A DNA stretch of 64,000 bases from JACDAN01 sp963802375 (lineage in GTDB: Bacteria > Actinomycetota > Thermoleophilia > Gaiellales > Gaiellaceae). Below are positions 16,093 to 26,071 of this stretch, piece after piece. The stretch is from the NCBI GenBank assembly GCA_963802375.1, contig CAWDIJ010000004.1:124001-188000 (forward strand), read 5' to 3'. The notes under the pieces were generated by a model. That model searched no databases. It was not told where the DNA came from and saw only the letters and a program-made list of their open reading frames with translations. How positions within the stretch are numbered: the stretch's first letter is position 1; each line of letters starts with the position of its first letter. A program made the translations under genes and the position numbers.

Positions 16093-18179
16093 CCTCCCAG
16101 GCCGAGCAGGCGCGCGTCGGCGACGTGGTAGGTCGCCGTCTCGGCAAGCGCGATGCGCAGGGTCAGGTCACGCCGGCGGTCGCCGTCGGTCGCAGGCACG
16201 AGCGACAGTGCCTCGCGGTAGAGAAGCGCAGCGCGCTCCTTCGCCCAGCCCTGCTCGGCGCCGGCAGCAGCGGCGACGAGGTAGTCGACCGCCTTCGCCG
16301 GGTTCCCCGCGTCCCGCCAGTGGCGCGCGAGCGCTGCACCGACCTCTCCGAGCTCGCCTCCTCCGGCCACGTCTTCGAAGAAGAGAGCGGCCTCCCGGTG
16401 CCGCTCCCGGCGGACCGTGCGCGGGAGCAGCTCGTACGCAACATCGCGGACGAGCACGTGACGAAAGGTGTACTGCGGCTGCCCTTCGAACGCCGACGCC
16501 GTTTGTCTGGAGATCAGCTCTCGATGCACGAGCGCGTCGAGGGCCTCGTTCAGCTCAACCCCATTCGAGGACATGCGCTCGAGCGCGCCCGCCCAGAAGA
16601 CTCGGCCGGCGACCGCGGCGTCGAGGAGCACCGTCCGCTCCTCGGGCGGAAGCGCGTCGAGGCGGGCGGCGATGATTCCGCGGATCGTGGTCGGCAGCGG
16701 GGCGTTGGGATCCCCGGACTCTGCGAGCGCCGCCGCGAGCTGCTCGATGAAGAGAGGGTTGCCGTCGGCCACCGCCGCGAGGTCCGCAGCCCGCTGCAGG
16801 CTCTCGGAGGCTCCGGCCTCGGAGAGCCTGTGCGCCGCGAGGTCCGTCGCTTCCTGCGCGCCCAACGGGCGAAGCGTGAGCGCCGTGTGCCCCGCCAGCC
16901 CGGCGCCCCAGCCCGGCCGGAGCTCGAGCAGCTCGGGGCGCGCGAGCGTAAGCACGAGCACCGGTACGTCGCGGATCCGCGCGCTGAGCTTCCCGGCCAG
17001 CTCGAGAAGCGCCTCGTCCGCCCAGTGGATGTCCTCGAAGACGAGCATCGTCGGCTGCTCGGCCGCCATCGCCTCGATGAAGTCTCGAACCGAGAAGAAG
17101 AGGCTCTCACGGTCGGAGACGGTTCCGACCGGGTCGACTCCGATCAGGATCGCGAGGTGGCCCGTCACCTGCTCCACCTCGGCTTCGGGGAGCAGTGAGC
17201 CCACCACCTCGGCCAGCTTCGTCCGCGCGACTTCGGCGGAATCGGTCTCGAAGATCCCGGAGAGCTGCTTGAGCTGGAACGCGAGCGCGGAGTACGCAGT
17301 GCTCTCCCGGTAGGGCAACACGCGACCGCGGACGGTGCGGCCGCCCCGGTCCCGCACCATCGCGGAAAACTCGCTCGCCAGCCGGGTCTTCCCGACTCCG
17401 GCCGGCCCAATCACGGTGACCAGGTGCGGAGTCCGCTCGTCCGCCACACGCTCCCAGGTACCGCGCAGGACGTCGAGCTCGTGGCTCCGGCCCACGAGCG
17501 GTCCCGCGGCAGGTCGCTCGCCGGGGTTCAGCTGCGGGCGCAGCGCGACCCAGGCCGGCACCGGGTTCTCCTTGCCCTTCGCGTCGATCGGCGGCGTCGG
17601 CGCATAGAGGATCGCGTCCCGCGTCGCCCTGTAGGTCTCCTCGCCGGCGAGGACGCCTCCGATCGGCGCCGCCGTCTGGAGTCGTGCCGCCGTGTTGACC
17701 ACGTCGCCCGTCACCATCGCCTCGCCGAGCGCGGGCCGTGCGTTCACGATCACGAGCGCCTCGCCGGTGTTGACGGCGATCCGCACCTTGAGATCGAGGC
17801 GTGGATCGGCCGCGTCCATGGCCGCGATCGTGTCGCGGACGGTGAGGGCAGCTCGAACCGCACGCTCGGCGTCGTCGCCGTACGCGACCGGCGCGCCGAA
17901 CATGCCCACGACCGCATCGCCGATGAACTTCTCGACGACGCCGCCGAAGGACTCGACCTCACGACGGACCGTCTCGTAGTACGGCCGGAGCAGCTCCTGC
18001 ACTTCTTCGGGATCGAGGTGCTCGGCGAGTGAGGTGAAGCCGACCATGTCGACGAAGATGACGCTGACGTGGCGGCGCTCCTCGCGCGGCGCGCCGTCCT
18101 CGTCCAGGGGCAGGCCGCACGCAAGACAAAACCGCGCAATCGCAGGGTTTTCTTGCCCGCAGGAGGCGCAGACGGCCAC
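16089..18179 (-). CDS. Zinc ribbon-adenylate/guanylate cyclase-AAA ATPase regulator
   Basis: The 696-residue protein has three parts: an N-terminal zinc ribbon (CASCGQENPAIARFCLACG), a class III nucleotide cyclase domain at about 35-215 with both metal aspartates (VIFVDMVGFTS and FIGDAVVGMFGAP), and an AAA/ORC-type ATPase from about 230 with Walker A GPAGVGKTRLAS and Walker B-like MLVFEDIHWADE. Proteins of this architecture usually continue with TPR-like repeats to about 1,000 residues; this one stops soon after the ATPase winged-helix region (LTLRIALAETATYH). It may have lost its sensory C terminus or be a short variant. The zinc ribbon codons lie at the very start, supporting the chosen ATG. 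Confidence 0.85.
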   Translation of the reverse strand: MAVCASCGQENPAIARFCLACGLPLDEDGAPREERRHVSVIFVDMVGFTSLAEHLDPEEVQELLRPYYETVRREVESFGGVVEKFIGDAVVGMFGAPVAYGDDAERAVRAALTVRDTIAAMDAADPRLDLKVRIAVNTGEALVIVNARPALGEAMVTGDVVNTAARLQTAAPIGGVLAGEETYRATRDAILYAPTPPIDAKGKENPVPAWVALRPQLNPGERPAAGPLVGRSHELDVLRGTWERVADERTPHLVTVIGPAGVGKTRLASEFSAMVRDRGGRTVRGRVLPYRESTAYSALAFQLKQLSGIFETDSAEVARTKLAEVVGSLLPEAEVEQVTGHLAILIGVDPVGTVSDRESLFFSVRDFIEAMAAEQPTMLVFEDIHWADEALLELAGKLSARIRDVPVLVLTLARPELLELRPGWGAGLAGHTALTLRPLGAQEATDLAAHRLSEAGASESLQRAADLAAVADGNPLFIEQLAAALAESGDPNAPLPTTIRGIIAARLDALPPEERTVLLDAAVAGRVFWAGALERMSSNGVELNEALDALVHRELISRQTASAFEGQPQYTFRHVLVRDVAYELLPRTVRRERHREAALFFEDVAGGGELGEVGAALARHWRDAGNPAKAVDYLVAAAAGAEQGWAKERAALLYREALSLVPATDGDRRRDLTLRIALAETATYHVADARLLGLGG

Positions 18180-18217
18180 GGCGCCACCCTACGGCAGCGC
18201 CGTGGCGTCAGGCAGTG

Positions 18218-18564
18218 CTACTCGGGACCGCCGTCCGCTCGCTCGCGCGCGGCCTCGGCCAGGTCCTCGGCGGCGTCCTCGACGGTGTCCGCCGCTTCCT
18301 CGATCACGTCCGCCACGACGGCCGCGGCGACGAACAGCCGCCTGCGCGCCACGTAGGCGAGGCCGACCAGGACCCCGGCTGCCGCGGCCGCCAGCCCGAT
18401 TTGCGCGACCGGCGGCAGCTCCTGGATCGCCTCCATCAGCCGGTCTTTTCTCGACTTGCGCCGAAGCCGGAAACGCTCCAGCGGCGGCAGGGGCGGAATC
18501 GTCTCGCGGAGACGCCCAGCTCCCGACTTGCTTCGGTCCACAACCATGCTCATCTCCATTGTCA

Positions 18565-18568
<4 letters not shown>
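18218..18568 (-). CDS. Small membrane protein with acidic-amphipathic C terminus
   Basis: This 116-residue protein has a basic N-terminal half (RFRLRRKSRKDRL), one or two hydrophobic segments (VAQIGLAAAAAGVLVGLAYVA, LFVAAAVVADVIEEA) and an alternating Glu/Ala/Asp tail likely to form an amphipathic helix. I do not recognise a named family. Its start overlaps the stop of the dehydrogenase gene (ATGA), so it is translated from that transcript; a later ATG at 18550 is an alternative start. Confidence 0.6.
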
Positions 18569-20094
<1,526 letters not shown>

Positions 20095-20132
20095 TCGTCC
20101 TCCTTCAGACTCTCGTCGGCCAGACTAGCGCG

Positions 20133-20636
20133 ATGACCGTGCTACGAGGAGAACGCGTCCTGATCCGGCCCATGACTGCCGCAGACGTGCCTCGACTGGC
20201 TGCGATCCAGGCGCAGCCCGGGGTCGCTGAGGCCTGGGGCGATCCCGACCTGGAGAAGCTCGAGAGCAAGGCAGCCGGTACCGACGACTGCACGGTCTTC
20301 GCGATCGAGCTCGCAGGCGAGGTCGTGGGCTTGATCCAGTACCACGAGGAGGACGACCAGATGTACCGCCACGCCGGCATCGACATCTTCCTCTCCGAAA
20401 CTGTCCACGGACAGGGCCTCGGGACCGAAGCGGTGAGGACGATGGCCGAGTACCTGATCCACGTGCGGGGACACCACCGGCTCGTCATCGACCCCGCAGC
20501 GCACAACACGGCGGCGATCCGCGCCTACGAGAAGGCGGGCTTCAAGCCGGTCGGCGTGATGCGCCAGTACGAGCGCCTGCCGGGCGGCGAGTGGCACGAC
20601 GGCCTGCTGATGGACCTGCTCGCAGACGAGCTATAG
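20133..20636 (+). CDS. GNAT family N-acetyltransferase (RimJ/AAC(6') type)
   Basis: The 167-residue protein covers one GNAT domain: RVLIRPMTAADVPRL at the start, FAIELAGEVVGLIQY, the acetyl-CoA loop TVHGQGLGTEAVRTMAEYLI, and AHNTAAIRAYEKAGFKPVG near the end. The pattern is that of RimJ/RimL and aminoglycoside 6'-acetyltransferase relatives, so the acceptor may be a protein N terminus or a small amine. It is divergent from mmsA and lies 9 bases before the aminotransferase, probably in one transcript with it. Confidence 0.85.
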   Translation: MTVLRGERVLIRPMTAADVPRLAAIQAQPGVAEAWGDPDLEKLESKAAGTDDCTVFAIELAGEVVGLIQYHEEDDQMYRHAGIDIFLSETVHGQGLGTEAVRTMAEYLIHVRGHHRLVIDPAAHNTAAIRAYEKAGFKPVGVMRQYERLPGGEWHDGLLMDLLADEL

Positions 20637-20645
20637 GATCGAGGC

Positions 20646-21998
20646 ATGGCCACGGTCGAGGCCAACACGGAGCTCGGGCAGCAGATCGTCGAGGACGCCA
20701 AGCGCTATGTCCTCTACTCGTGGTCCGTGCAGGACGCGATCAACCCGATCGCAGTCGCAGGCGGCGAGGGCCGCTACTTCTGGGACTACGACGGGAAGCG
20801 CTACCTCGACTTTGCGTCCCAGCTCGTCAACGTCTCGATCGGGCATGGCCACCCGAAGGTGATTGCGGCGATCAAGGAGCAGGCGGAGAAGCTCTGCACG
20901 ATCGGGCCGCCGATGGCCAGCGAGTCGCGCTCGAAGCTCGGGCGCCTGCTCGCGGAGGTGACGCCCGGCGACCTGGCGATGTCGTTCTTCACCAACGGCG
21001 GTGCGGAGGCGAACGAGAACGCGATCAAGCTCGCCCGCTGGTACACGGGCCGGCACAAGATCATCGCGCGCTACCGCTCCTACCACGGGGCGACGGCCGG
21101 CGCGATCACGCTCACAGGCGATCCGCGCCGCTGGCCCGCCGAGACCGGACTCCCCGGCGTGGTGCGGATGCTCGACCCGTACACGTACCGCTGCCCGGCC
21201 GGACATCCCGACCCTTGCCCTGTCTGCACCGGCGGGCCGCACCTCGAGGAGATCCTCCAGTACGAGGGGCCGGACACGGTCGCCGCCGTGATCCTCGAGA
21301 CCGTGGTCGGGACGAACGGGATCATCGTGCCGCCCGATGGCTACCTCCAGTCGATCCGCGAGGTCTGCGACCGGCACGGGATCCTGCTGATCTGCGATGA
21401 GGTCATGGCGGGCTTCGGCCGCACCGGCAGGTGGTTCGCCTGCGAGAACTGGGACGTCGTCCCCGACATCCTCACGGTGGCGAAGGGGATCAACTCCGGC
21501 TATGTCCCGCTCGGCGCGATGATCGTGCGGCAGAAGATCGCCGACTGGGTGCGTGACAAGTACTTCGCCGGAGGTCTCACGTACAGCGGCCACCCGCTGG
21601 CCTGCGCCTCGGCAGTCGCGTCGATCGAGGCGTTCCGGGAGGAGGAGATCGTCGAGCATGCGGCCGGGATGGCGCCCGAGTTCGAGTCCCGCCTCAGCGG
21701 GCTCGCCGACAAGCATCCGTCGATCGGAGACGTGCGTGGTCTCGGCTGCTTCTGGGGCCTCGAGCTCGTGAGGAACCGCGAGACGCGCGAGCCGCTCGTC
21801 CCGTTCAACGCGACGGGCAAGGACTTCGCGCCGGTGGCGCAGACGGCGAAGGCGGCGCTCGACCGCGGGCTCTACCTCATGACGCACTGGAACGTGGTCA
21901 TGGTCTGCCCGCCGCTGAACATCACGACGGACGAGCTCGACGAGGGGATCGCGATCCTCGACGAGGCCCTCAGCGTCGCCGACGAGTACGCGGCCTAG
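20646..21998 (+). CDS. Class III aminotransferase (omega-amino acid/beta-alanine:pyruvate type)
   Basis: The 450-residue PLP enzyme has FFTNGGAEANENAIKLAR (phosphate-binding), YRSYHGATAGAITLTGDPR, LICDEVMAGFGRTG (Asp to the pyridine N) and the Schiff-base lysine in LTVAKGINSGYVPLG. A cysteine-rich insertion, CPAGHPDPCPVCTGG near residue 185, is a feature of this subgroup. The enzyme would convert beta-alanine or beta-aminoisobutyrate to the semialdehyde used by the adjacent mmsA product; the exact substrate is inference. Its stop codon is the first base-paired triplet of a long structured repeat. Confidence 0.9.
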   Translation: MATVEANTELGQQIVEDAKRYVLYSWSVQDAINPIAVAGGEGRYFWDYDGKRYLDFASQLVNVSIGHGHPKVIAAIKEQAEKLCTIGPPMASESRSKLGRLLAEVTPGDLAMSFFTNGGAEANENAIKLARWYTGRHKIIARYRSYHGATAGAITLTGDPRRWPAETGLPGVVRMLDPYTYRCPAGHPDPCPVCTGGPHLEEILQYEGPDTVAAVILETVVGTNGIIVPPDGYLQSIREVCDRHGILLICDEVMAGFGRTGRWFACENWDVVPDILTVAKGINSGYVPLGAMIVRQKIADWVRDKYFAGGLTYSGHPLACASAVASIEAFREEEIVEHAAGMAPEFESRLSGLADKHPSIGDVRGLGCFWGLELVRNRETREPLVPFNATGKDFAPVAQTAKAALDRGLYLMTHWNVVMVCPPLNITTDELDEGIAILDEALSVADEYAA

Positions 21999-22164
21999 GA
22001 GGGCTTGGCAGAACGTCGCTCGTCGCAGGGGTGCGATGGTCGTCCCGAGGCCAGGACGCAGGGAGCGTTCGTGTCGAATGAGATACGGGCGCGACTGAGG
22101 ACGCAGTACTCGAGGCGAGCAGCGCAGCCCTGCGGCTCAGCAGGCGTTTCGCCGAGCCCTCCTA
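21996..22164 (+). repeat. Structured palindromic repeat A, copy 1
   Basis: The 14-base arms at 21996-22009 and 22151-22164 pair with one G-T wobble. The central hairpin 22065-22075 / 22082-22092 has a GAATGA loop and 11 pairs, three of them G-U if transcribed from the + strand. GGACGCAG occurs as a direct repeat at 22054-22061 and 22099-22106, flanking the central stem. A second copy lies at 40002-40164; the loop and internal segments are conserved while stem bases change in a paired manner. It starts at the aminotransferase stop and ends next to the stop of the convergent oxidoreductase. I assign + because G-U pairs form only in that transcript. Confidence 0.75.
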
Positions 22165-23349
22165 CTAGGCCAGGCGCTCGCGCAAAGGGGCGTGCGCCCG
22201 AACCTGCTGCTTGAGCAGCTCCTCGACCTGCTCGGTCTGGCCGACGCTCAGGGCCCCGATCGTCTCCTCCTCGTCGTCGCCGTACAGCGCGTAGAGATCC
22301 TCGTCGCCGAGCGAGCCGTGGACGACGACCTGTGAGTCGCGCTTGGCGTCTCCGAAGACCTTGATCGTCGTTCCGAAGATCTCGGTGAAGAACTCCGACA
22401 CCCGGTCGTAGCCGCCGTCGGCCCCGGCCAGGACCTTGCCAACCTCGGTGCCCTGATAGTTCGCGTTCGACCAGTGCTCGATCCGGCGCTGCCGATCGAA
22501 CAGCGGGTCGAAGAAGTTCGCGACGTCACCGGCCGCGTAGACGTCGGGAACGTTGGTCTCGAAGCGCTGGTTGACGACGATCCCGTTGTCGACCTCGATC
22601 CCGCTGCCGTCGAGGTAATCGGTGACGGGCCCGACGCCGATCCCGACGACCGCGAAATCGGCCTCGACGGCGCGGCCGTTCTTCGTCGTCACCTTCTCGA
22701 GGCTCTCGTTTCCGTGGAAGGCCTCGACTTCGTTTCCGAGGACGAGCTCGACGCCCTTCGACTCGTAGAGCGCCGCGAGCTCGTCGCTCAGCTGCTCGAC
22801 GCCGAGCTGGTCGAAGAGCCAGCGGCCGAGATGGACGAGGGAAACCTCCTTGCCGATCTGGCAAAGCGACGCTGCAACCTCCATCCCGATGAAACCGGCC
22901 CCGACGACGACTGCGCGCTCCGCGCCGGCGGCCGCGTCCCGGATCGCCTTCGAGTTGCCGACAGTCCGGAGGGTGAAGATGCCGTCGAGGTCGGCGCCCG
23001 GGATCTGAAGCGTCCGCGGCCAGGCGCCGGTCGCGAGCAGAAGCTTCCCGTATCCCACGCGTTCGCCGCCGACCTCGAGCTCGTGTGCCTGCGCGTCGAC
23101 GCTCTCGACCGACGTCTCGAGCATGACCTCGACCCCATGATCAGCGTAGAACTGCTCGTCCTCGACGAGCGGCTCCTCGTCCGTCTCGCCGCGGAGAAAC
23201 TTCTTCGAGAGCGGAGGACGGTGGTACGGCAGTGTCGAGTCCTTTGAGAAGAGCGCGATCGATCCCTCGCCGCCGGACTCCCGGAAGGACTTGATGGCGC
23301 GGGCGGAAGCGAGGCCGCCGCCGACGATCGCGAGGTCGAAGCTCTTCAC
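22165..23349 (-). CDS. NAD(P)H:FAD oxidoreductase (ferredoxin reductase-like)
   Basis: The 394-residue flavoprotein has the FAD dinucleotide motif LAIVGGGLASARA, PYHRPPLSKKFLRG, the LLLATGAWPR stretch, the NAD motif VVVGAGFIGMEVAASL near residue 148 and the FAD ribityl motif VPDVYAAGDVANFFD. This is the BphA4/rubredoxin reductase/AIF type that passes electrons from NAD(P)H to a ferredoxin or acts alone. The GTG at 23349 is preceded by GAGGAGG. No ferredoxin or oxygenase gene is adjacent. A small membrane protein gene is divergent. Confidence 0.9.
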   Translation of the reverse strand: MKSFDLAIVGGGLASARAIKSFRESGGEGSIALFSKDSTLPYHRPPLSKKFLRGETDEEPLVEDEQFYADHGVEVMLETSVESVDAQAHELEVGGERVGYGKLLLATGAWPRTLQIPGADLDGIFTLRTVGNSKAIRDAAAGAERAVVVGAGFIGMEVAASLCQIGKEVSLVHLGRWLFDQLGVEQLSDELAALYESKGVELVLGNEVEAFHGNESLEKVTTKNGRAVEADFAVVGIGVGPVTDYLDGSGIEVDNGIVVNQRFETNVPDVYAAGDVANFFDPLFDRQRRIEHWSNANYQGTEVGKVLAGADGGYDRVSEFFTEIFGTTIKVFGDAKRDSQVVVHGSLGDEDLYALYGDDEEETIGALSVGQTEQVEELLKQQVRAHAPLRERLA

Positions 23350-23456
23350 AGCACCCTCCTCAGTGTCCCTGTCGCGGCTGAGTCTTACCCGACGTAAGGA
23401 CCGGCGAAGCCGGAACACCAATCGGTCCGACGCATCTACGACCGAAGGAGGTCTCA

Positions 23457-23771
23457 ATGCCCTGGGGAGATTGGGTCAACGAGCTGCCGACCGGATTCTT
23501 CCTCGCCGTCCACATCGCGGCCTTCGCGATCGGCGCGTTCTTCGCCTGGACGGCGTTCAAGCGCGACCTCGGCCTGCTCGGCTGGGGGTTCACGCTCTTC
23601 GCGCTCGCCGAGGTCAGCTACATGACCTACCACCTCGACTGGACCGTGTTCCTCTTCGCGCACACGATCAGCGAAGTGCTCGACCTGGCCGCGTTCGGCC
23701 TCGTCTTCCTCGGGGCCGTCCTCGAGGTGTCGCGCGGTCGGCGACCGTCATTCGAGGCAAGCCAGGCGTGA
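23457..23771 (+). CDS. Small four-helix membrane protein
   Basis: The 104-residue protein has three to four hydrophobic segments (GFFLAVHIAAFAIGAFFAWTAF, LLGWGFTLFALAEVSYM, FLFAHTISEVLDLAAFGLVFLGAVLEV). Histidines at the HIAAF, YHLDW and AHTIS positions lie in or near the helices and could bind metal or haem, but this is only a possibility. A GAAGGAGG ribosome site precedes the ATG. Its stop overlaps the cupredoxin start, so the two are functionally linked. Confidence 0.7.
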   Translation: MPWGDWVNELPTGFFLAVHIAAFAIGAFFAWTAFKRDLGLLGWGFTLFALAEVSYMTYHLDWTVFLFAHTISEVLDLAAFGLVFLGAVLEVSRGRRPSFEASQA

Positions 23772-24097
23772 GGACCGGCTTACTGCTCGTCGTCGTCGCC
23801 GTCGTCCTCGCGGGCTGCGCGCAATCCGACGAGGCGGCTCAACCGGTACGCACGACCGAGGTGTTGATGCCGAAGAGCTACCGCTTCGACCCGGAGACGA
23901 TCGAAGTCGACGCCGGCGCGACGGTGACCTGGCGGAACGAGGACAACTTCACGCACACCGTCGAGGTCGAGGGCCGGGAGGACCTGAAGGTCGAGCGCGG
24001 CGAATCGGTCTCGGCCACCTTCTCGGAGCCCGGGACATACGACTACGTCTGCACCCTCCATTCCCACGACATGCGGGGCAAGGTCATCGTCCGGTGA
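23768..24097 (+). CDS. Cupredoxin lipoprotein (plastocyanin-like)
   Basis: The 109-residue product has a hydrophobic signal and lipobox LAGC, so it is a surface lipoprotein. The mature part is a compact cupredoxin: VDAGATVTWRNEDNFTHTV carries the first His ligand and YDYVCTLHSHDM carries Cys, His and the possible axial Met. It should bind one copper ion for electron transfer. It starts with GTG in a GTGA overlap with the preceding membrane protein and is itself overlapped by the next gene. Confidence 0.85.
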   Translation: MRTGLLLVVVAVVLAGCAQSDEAAQPVRTTEVLMPKSYRFDPETIEVDAGATVTWRNEDNFTHTVEVEGREDLKVERGESVSATFSEPGTYDYVCTLHSHDMRGKVIVR

Positions 24098-24588
24098 GCG
24101 AGGCCGGACGCGACCTGGTCGCGCTCAGCTGCGCGGTGAGCGCCGGGATCCATGCGGCGCTCACCCCGCATCACTACACGGAGGCTCCCGCGGGCGGGAT
24201 CGCCTTCGGTCTCTCGGCCGTCGCCCTCGCCGGGCTCACCATCGCGCTCGCTCGGCGCGCCGACCCAGTGCTGCTCGACTGCGCGATCGTGATCCTCGCC
24301 GGGCTCGTCGCGGCGTATGCGCTCGCCGCGGCCACCGGCATCCCCGGACTCACCGCCGGCCCGGAGTCGGTCGACGCCCTTGGCCTGACGACCAAGGCTG
24401 TCGAGATCTTCGGCATCCTCGCGGCGCTTGCGGCGAAACGCTCGCCATCGCGGGCCGGTCGTCCGCTGCCGCTGACGCTCTTCGCGGTCGTCGCCTCGTT
24501 CAGCGCGCTTGCCGCCGTGGCCCTGTCGGGGCCGCACTCGCACGCCGATCAGCAGGGTCCTCACGCCCACGCCGCCGGCGAGAGGTAA
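24094..24588 (+). CDS. Hypothetical membrane protein with histidine-rich tail
   Basis: The 164-residue product has about five transmembrane stretches (for example IAFGLSAVALAGLTIALA and AIVILAGLVAAYALAAATG) and a C-terminal tail GPHSHADQQGPHAHAAG that could bind metal. It overlaps the copper protein gene (GTGA) and is the third member of a small operon that may deal with copper or respiratory redox; this is inference from position and composition. I do not recognise the family. Confidence 0.65.
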   Translation: MSEAGRDLVALSCAVSAGIHAALTPHHYTEAPAGGIAFGLSAVALAGLTIALARRADPVLLDCAIVILAGLVAAYALAAATGIPGLTAGPESVDALGLTTKAVEIFGILAALAAKRSPSRAGRPLPLTLFAVVASFSALAAVALSGPHSHADQQGPHAHAAGER

Positions 24589-24621
24589 GGACCGGCCCCT
24601 ACGGGTCACTAAGGGGAATTG

Positions 24622-25254
24622 GTGAGCACTGCCGTTGCTACCGTCGCGCGCCTGGACGCCGAGTCTCACGAGTGGATCTCCGACCTCCGCTCGGACGGGG
24701 CTGCGCACGAGCGGGCCGTCAAACGGCTGCACGAGCTTCTGCTCCGGGCGGCGCGGTTCGAGGTCGCGAGACGCCGGCCCACCCTCCCCCACCTGCGGGG
24801 AAACGAGCTGGACGACATCGCGCTCGAGGCTGCCGACGACGCGCTCATGTCGGTGCTCGGGCGCCTCGACGACTTCCGCGGCGCGAGCCGGTTCACGACC
24901 TGGGTCTACAAGTTCGCGCTGTACGAGGCGGCCGTGAAGCTCCGCCGCCGTGCCTGGCAGGGCCGCGAGGTGCCGCTGGAGCCCGAGACGTGGGGCATCT
25001 TCGCCTCGAGCGGTACCACCCCCGAGGGCGAGGCCCAGCAGGGTGAGCTGCTCCGGGCCGTCCAGAGCGGAATCGCCGACGCGCTGACCCCGCGCCAGCG
25101 CGAAGTCCTGGTCGCGCTGGCGCTGAACGGCGTCCCGATCGACGTCCTCGCGGAACGGCTCGGATCGACCCGAGGCGCCCTCTACAAGACGCTGCACGAC
25201 GCGCGCGCCAAGCTGCGCGTCCACATTGGAGATCTCCTGGAGGTGATCGAATGA
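24622..25254 (+). CDS. ECF-type RNA polymerase sigma factor
   Basis: The 210-residue protein has region 2 at about 65-115 (DDIALEAADDALMSVLGRLDDFRGASRFTTWVYKFA) and region 4 near the C terminus (LTPRQREVLVALALNGVPIDVLAERLGSTRGALYKTLHDARAKLR). Start choice: AAGGGGA lies 4-5 bases before GTG 24622; a TTG immediately upstream is in frame. The next gene, overlapping by four bases, encodes a zinc-binding anti-sigma factor, the usual ECF arrangement. Confidence 0.88.
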   Translation: MSTAVATVARLDAESHEWISDLRSDGAAHERAVKRLHELLLRAARFEVARRRPTLPHLRGNELDDIALEAADDALMSVLGRLDDFRGASRFTTWVYKFALYEAAVKLRRRAWQGREVPLEPETWGIFASSGTTPEGEAQQGELLRAVQSGIADALTPRQREVLVALALNGVPIDVLAERLGSTRGALYKTLHDARAKLRVHIGDLLEVIE

Positions 25255-25487
25255 CCGAACGGCCCGAGCTGAAGCAGGCACTCGGCCGGCTGCTTGGGCC
25301 GGGCGTCCCGGAGATCGGCTGCGCGGAGTGCTTCGACAAGCTCGACCAGTACGTCGAGCTCGAGCTCGCCGGCGGCGACACCGAGGCGAGTCTCCCCGGC
25401 TTCAAGGCCCACCTCGACGGCTGCCCGGCCTGCCGCGAGGACTACGAGAGCCTGCACGCGCTCGTCGGCGGCGGCCAGGCCCTTTAA
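25251..25487 (+). CDS. Zinc-binding anti-sigma factor (zf-HC2 type)
   Basis: This 78-residue protein contains CAEC in its N-terminal half and HLDGCPACRED later, giving the His-Cys-Cys zinc pattern of ZAS anti-sigma proteins. It lacks a membrane segment, so it would act in the cytoplasm, possibly as a redox sensor releasing the sigma factor on zinc loss. The ATGA overlap with the sigma gene supports a partner role. Confidence 0.85.
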   Translation: MTERPELKQALGRLLGPGVPEIGCAECFDKLDQYVELELAGGDTEASLPGFKAHLDGCPACREDYESLHALVGGGQAL

Positions 25488-25494
25488 GGCACTA

Positions 25495-26055
25495 GTGACC
25501 GAGACACCATTCTGCGGCCTCCGGCTGCTCAACGAGCCGGGCAAGGTCATGACGCCGCGGCCCGCGACAGAGGCGCTGGTAAAGGCGGCCGTCGCCCGGA
25601 TCGGCGGCCGGCCGGCGCTCGTCGCTGACGTCGGGACCGGCTCGGGAGCAGTCGCCGTCGCGATCGCCTCGCGATCGCCGCTGGCGCGGATCTGGGCGAC
25701 GGACACGAGCGCCTCCGCCGTCCGGCTCGCCAGGGCGAACGTCTGCCGCCACGGTCTCGGCGACCGCGTCAGCGTCATGCACGGCGACCTGCTCGACGGG
25801 GCTCCGAACGGGCTGGATCTGGTCGTCGCCAACCTCCCCTACGTCTCGGCCGGCCTCCGGGCAGAGCGACCCGAGCTCGCCGGGGAGCCGCCGGACGCCG
25901 TCTTCGCGGCAGGCGACGGCCTCGATCCGTACCGGAGGCTCGTCCAGGCGTGTGCGACCGCGCTGCACCCCGACGGCTTCCTGGCGATCCAGCTGCACGG
26001 GCAGGTCATCGGCACGGACGCGACGGAGCTCGGCGGCCTTACGCTGGCTGCGTGA
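25495..26055 (+). CDS. Short HemK/PrmC-type methyltransferase
   Basis: The 186-residue protein has the SAM motif VADVGTGSGAVAVAIA, motif II (IWATDTSASAVRLARAN) and NLPYVS, the equivalent of the NPPY motif of N5-glutamine methyltransferases. The usual N-terminal helical domain of PrmC is absent and the protein is about 100 residues shorter. GTG 25495 is chosen as the first start after the anti-sigma stop. The acceptor may be glutamine in a protein or a nucleic acid base. Confidence 0.8.
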   Translation: MTETPFCGLRLLNEPGKVMTPRPATEALVKAAVARIGGRPALVADVGTGSGAVAVAIASRSPLARIWATDTSASAVRLARANVCRHGLGDRVSVMHGDLLDGAPNGLDLVVANLPYVSAGLRAERPELAGEPPDAVFAAGDGLDPYRRLVQACATALHPDGFLAIQLHGQVIGTDATELGGLTLAA

Positions 26056-26071
26056 CCCCGCGTCCTGGCAG

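Noticed and set aside
20631..21887. 418-residue frame antisense to the aminotransferase
   Set aside because: Composition is typical of the antisense of a high-GC gene, and the aminotransferase motifs on the other strand are unambiguous.
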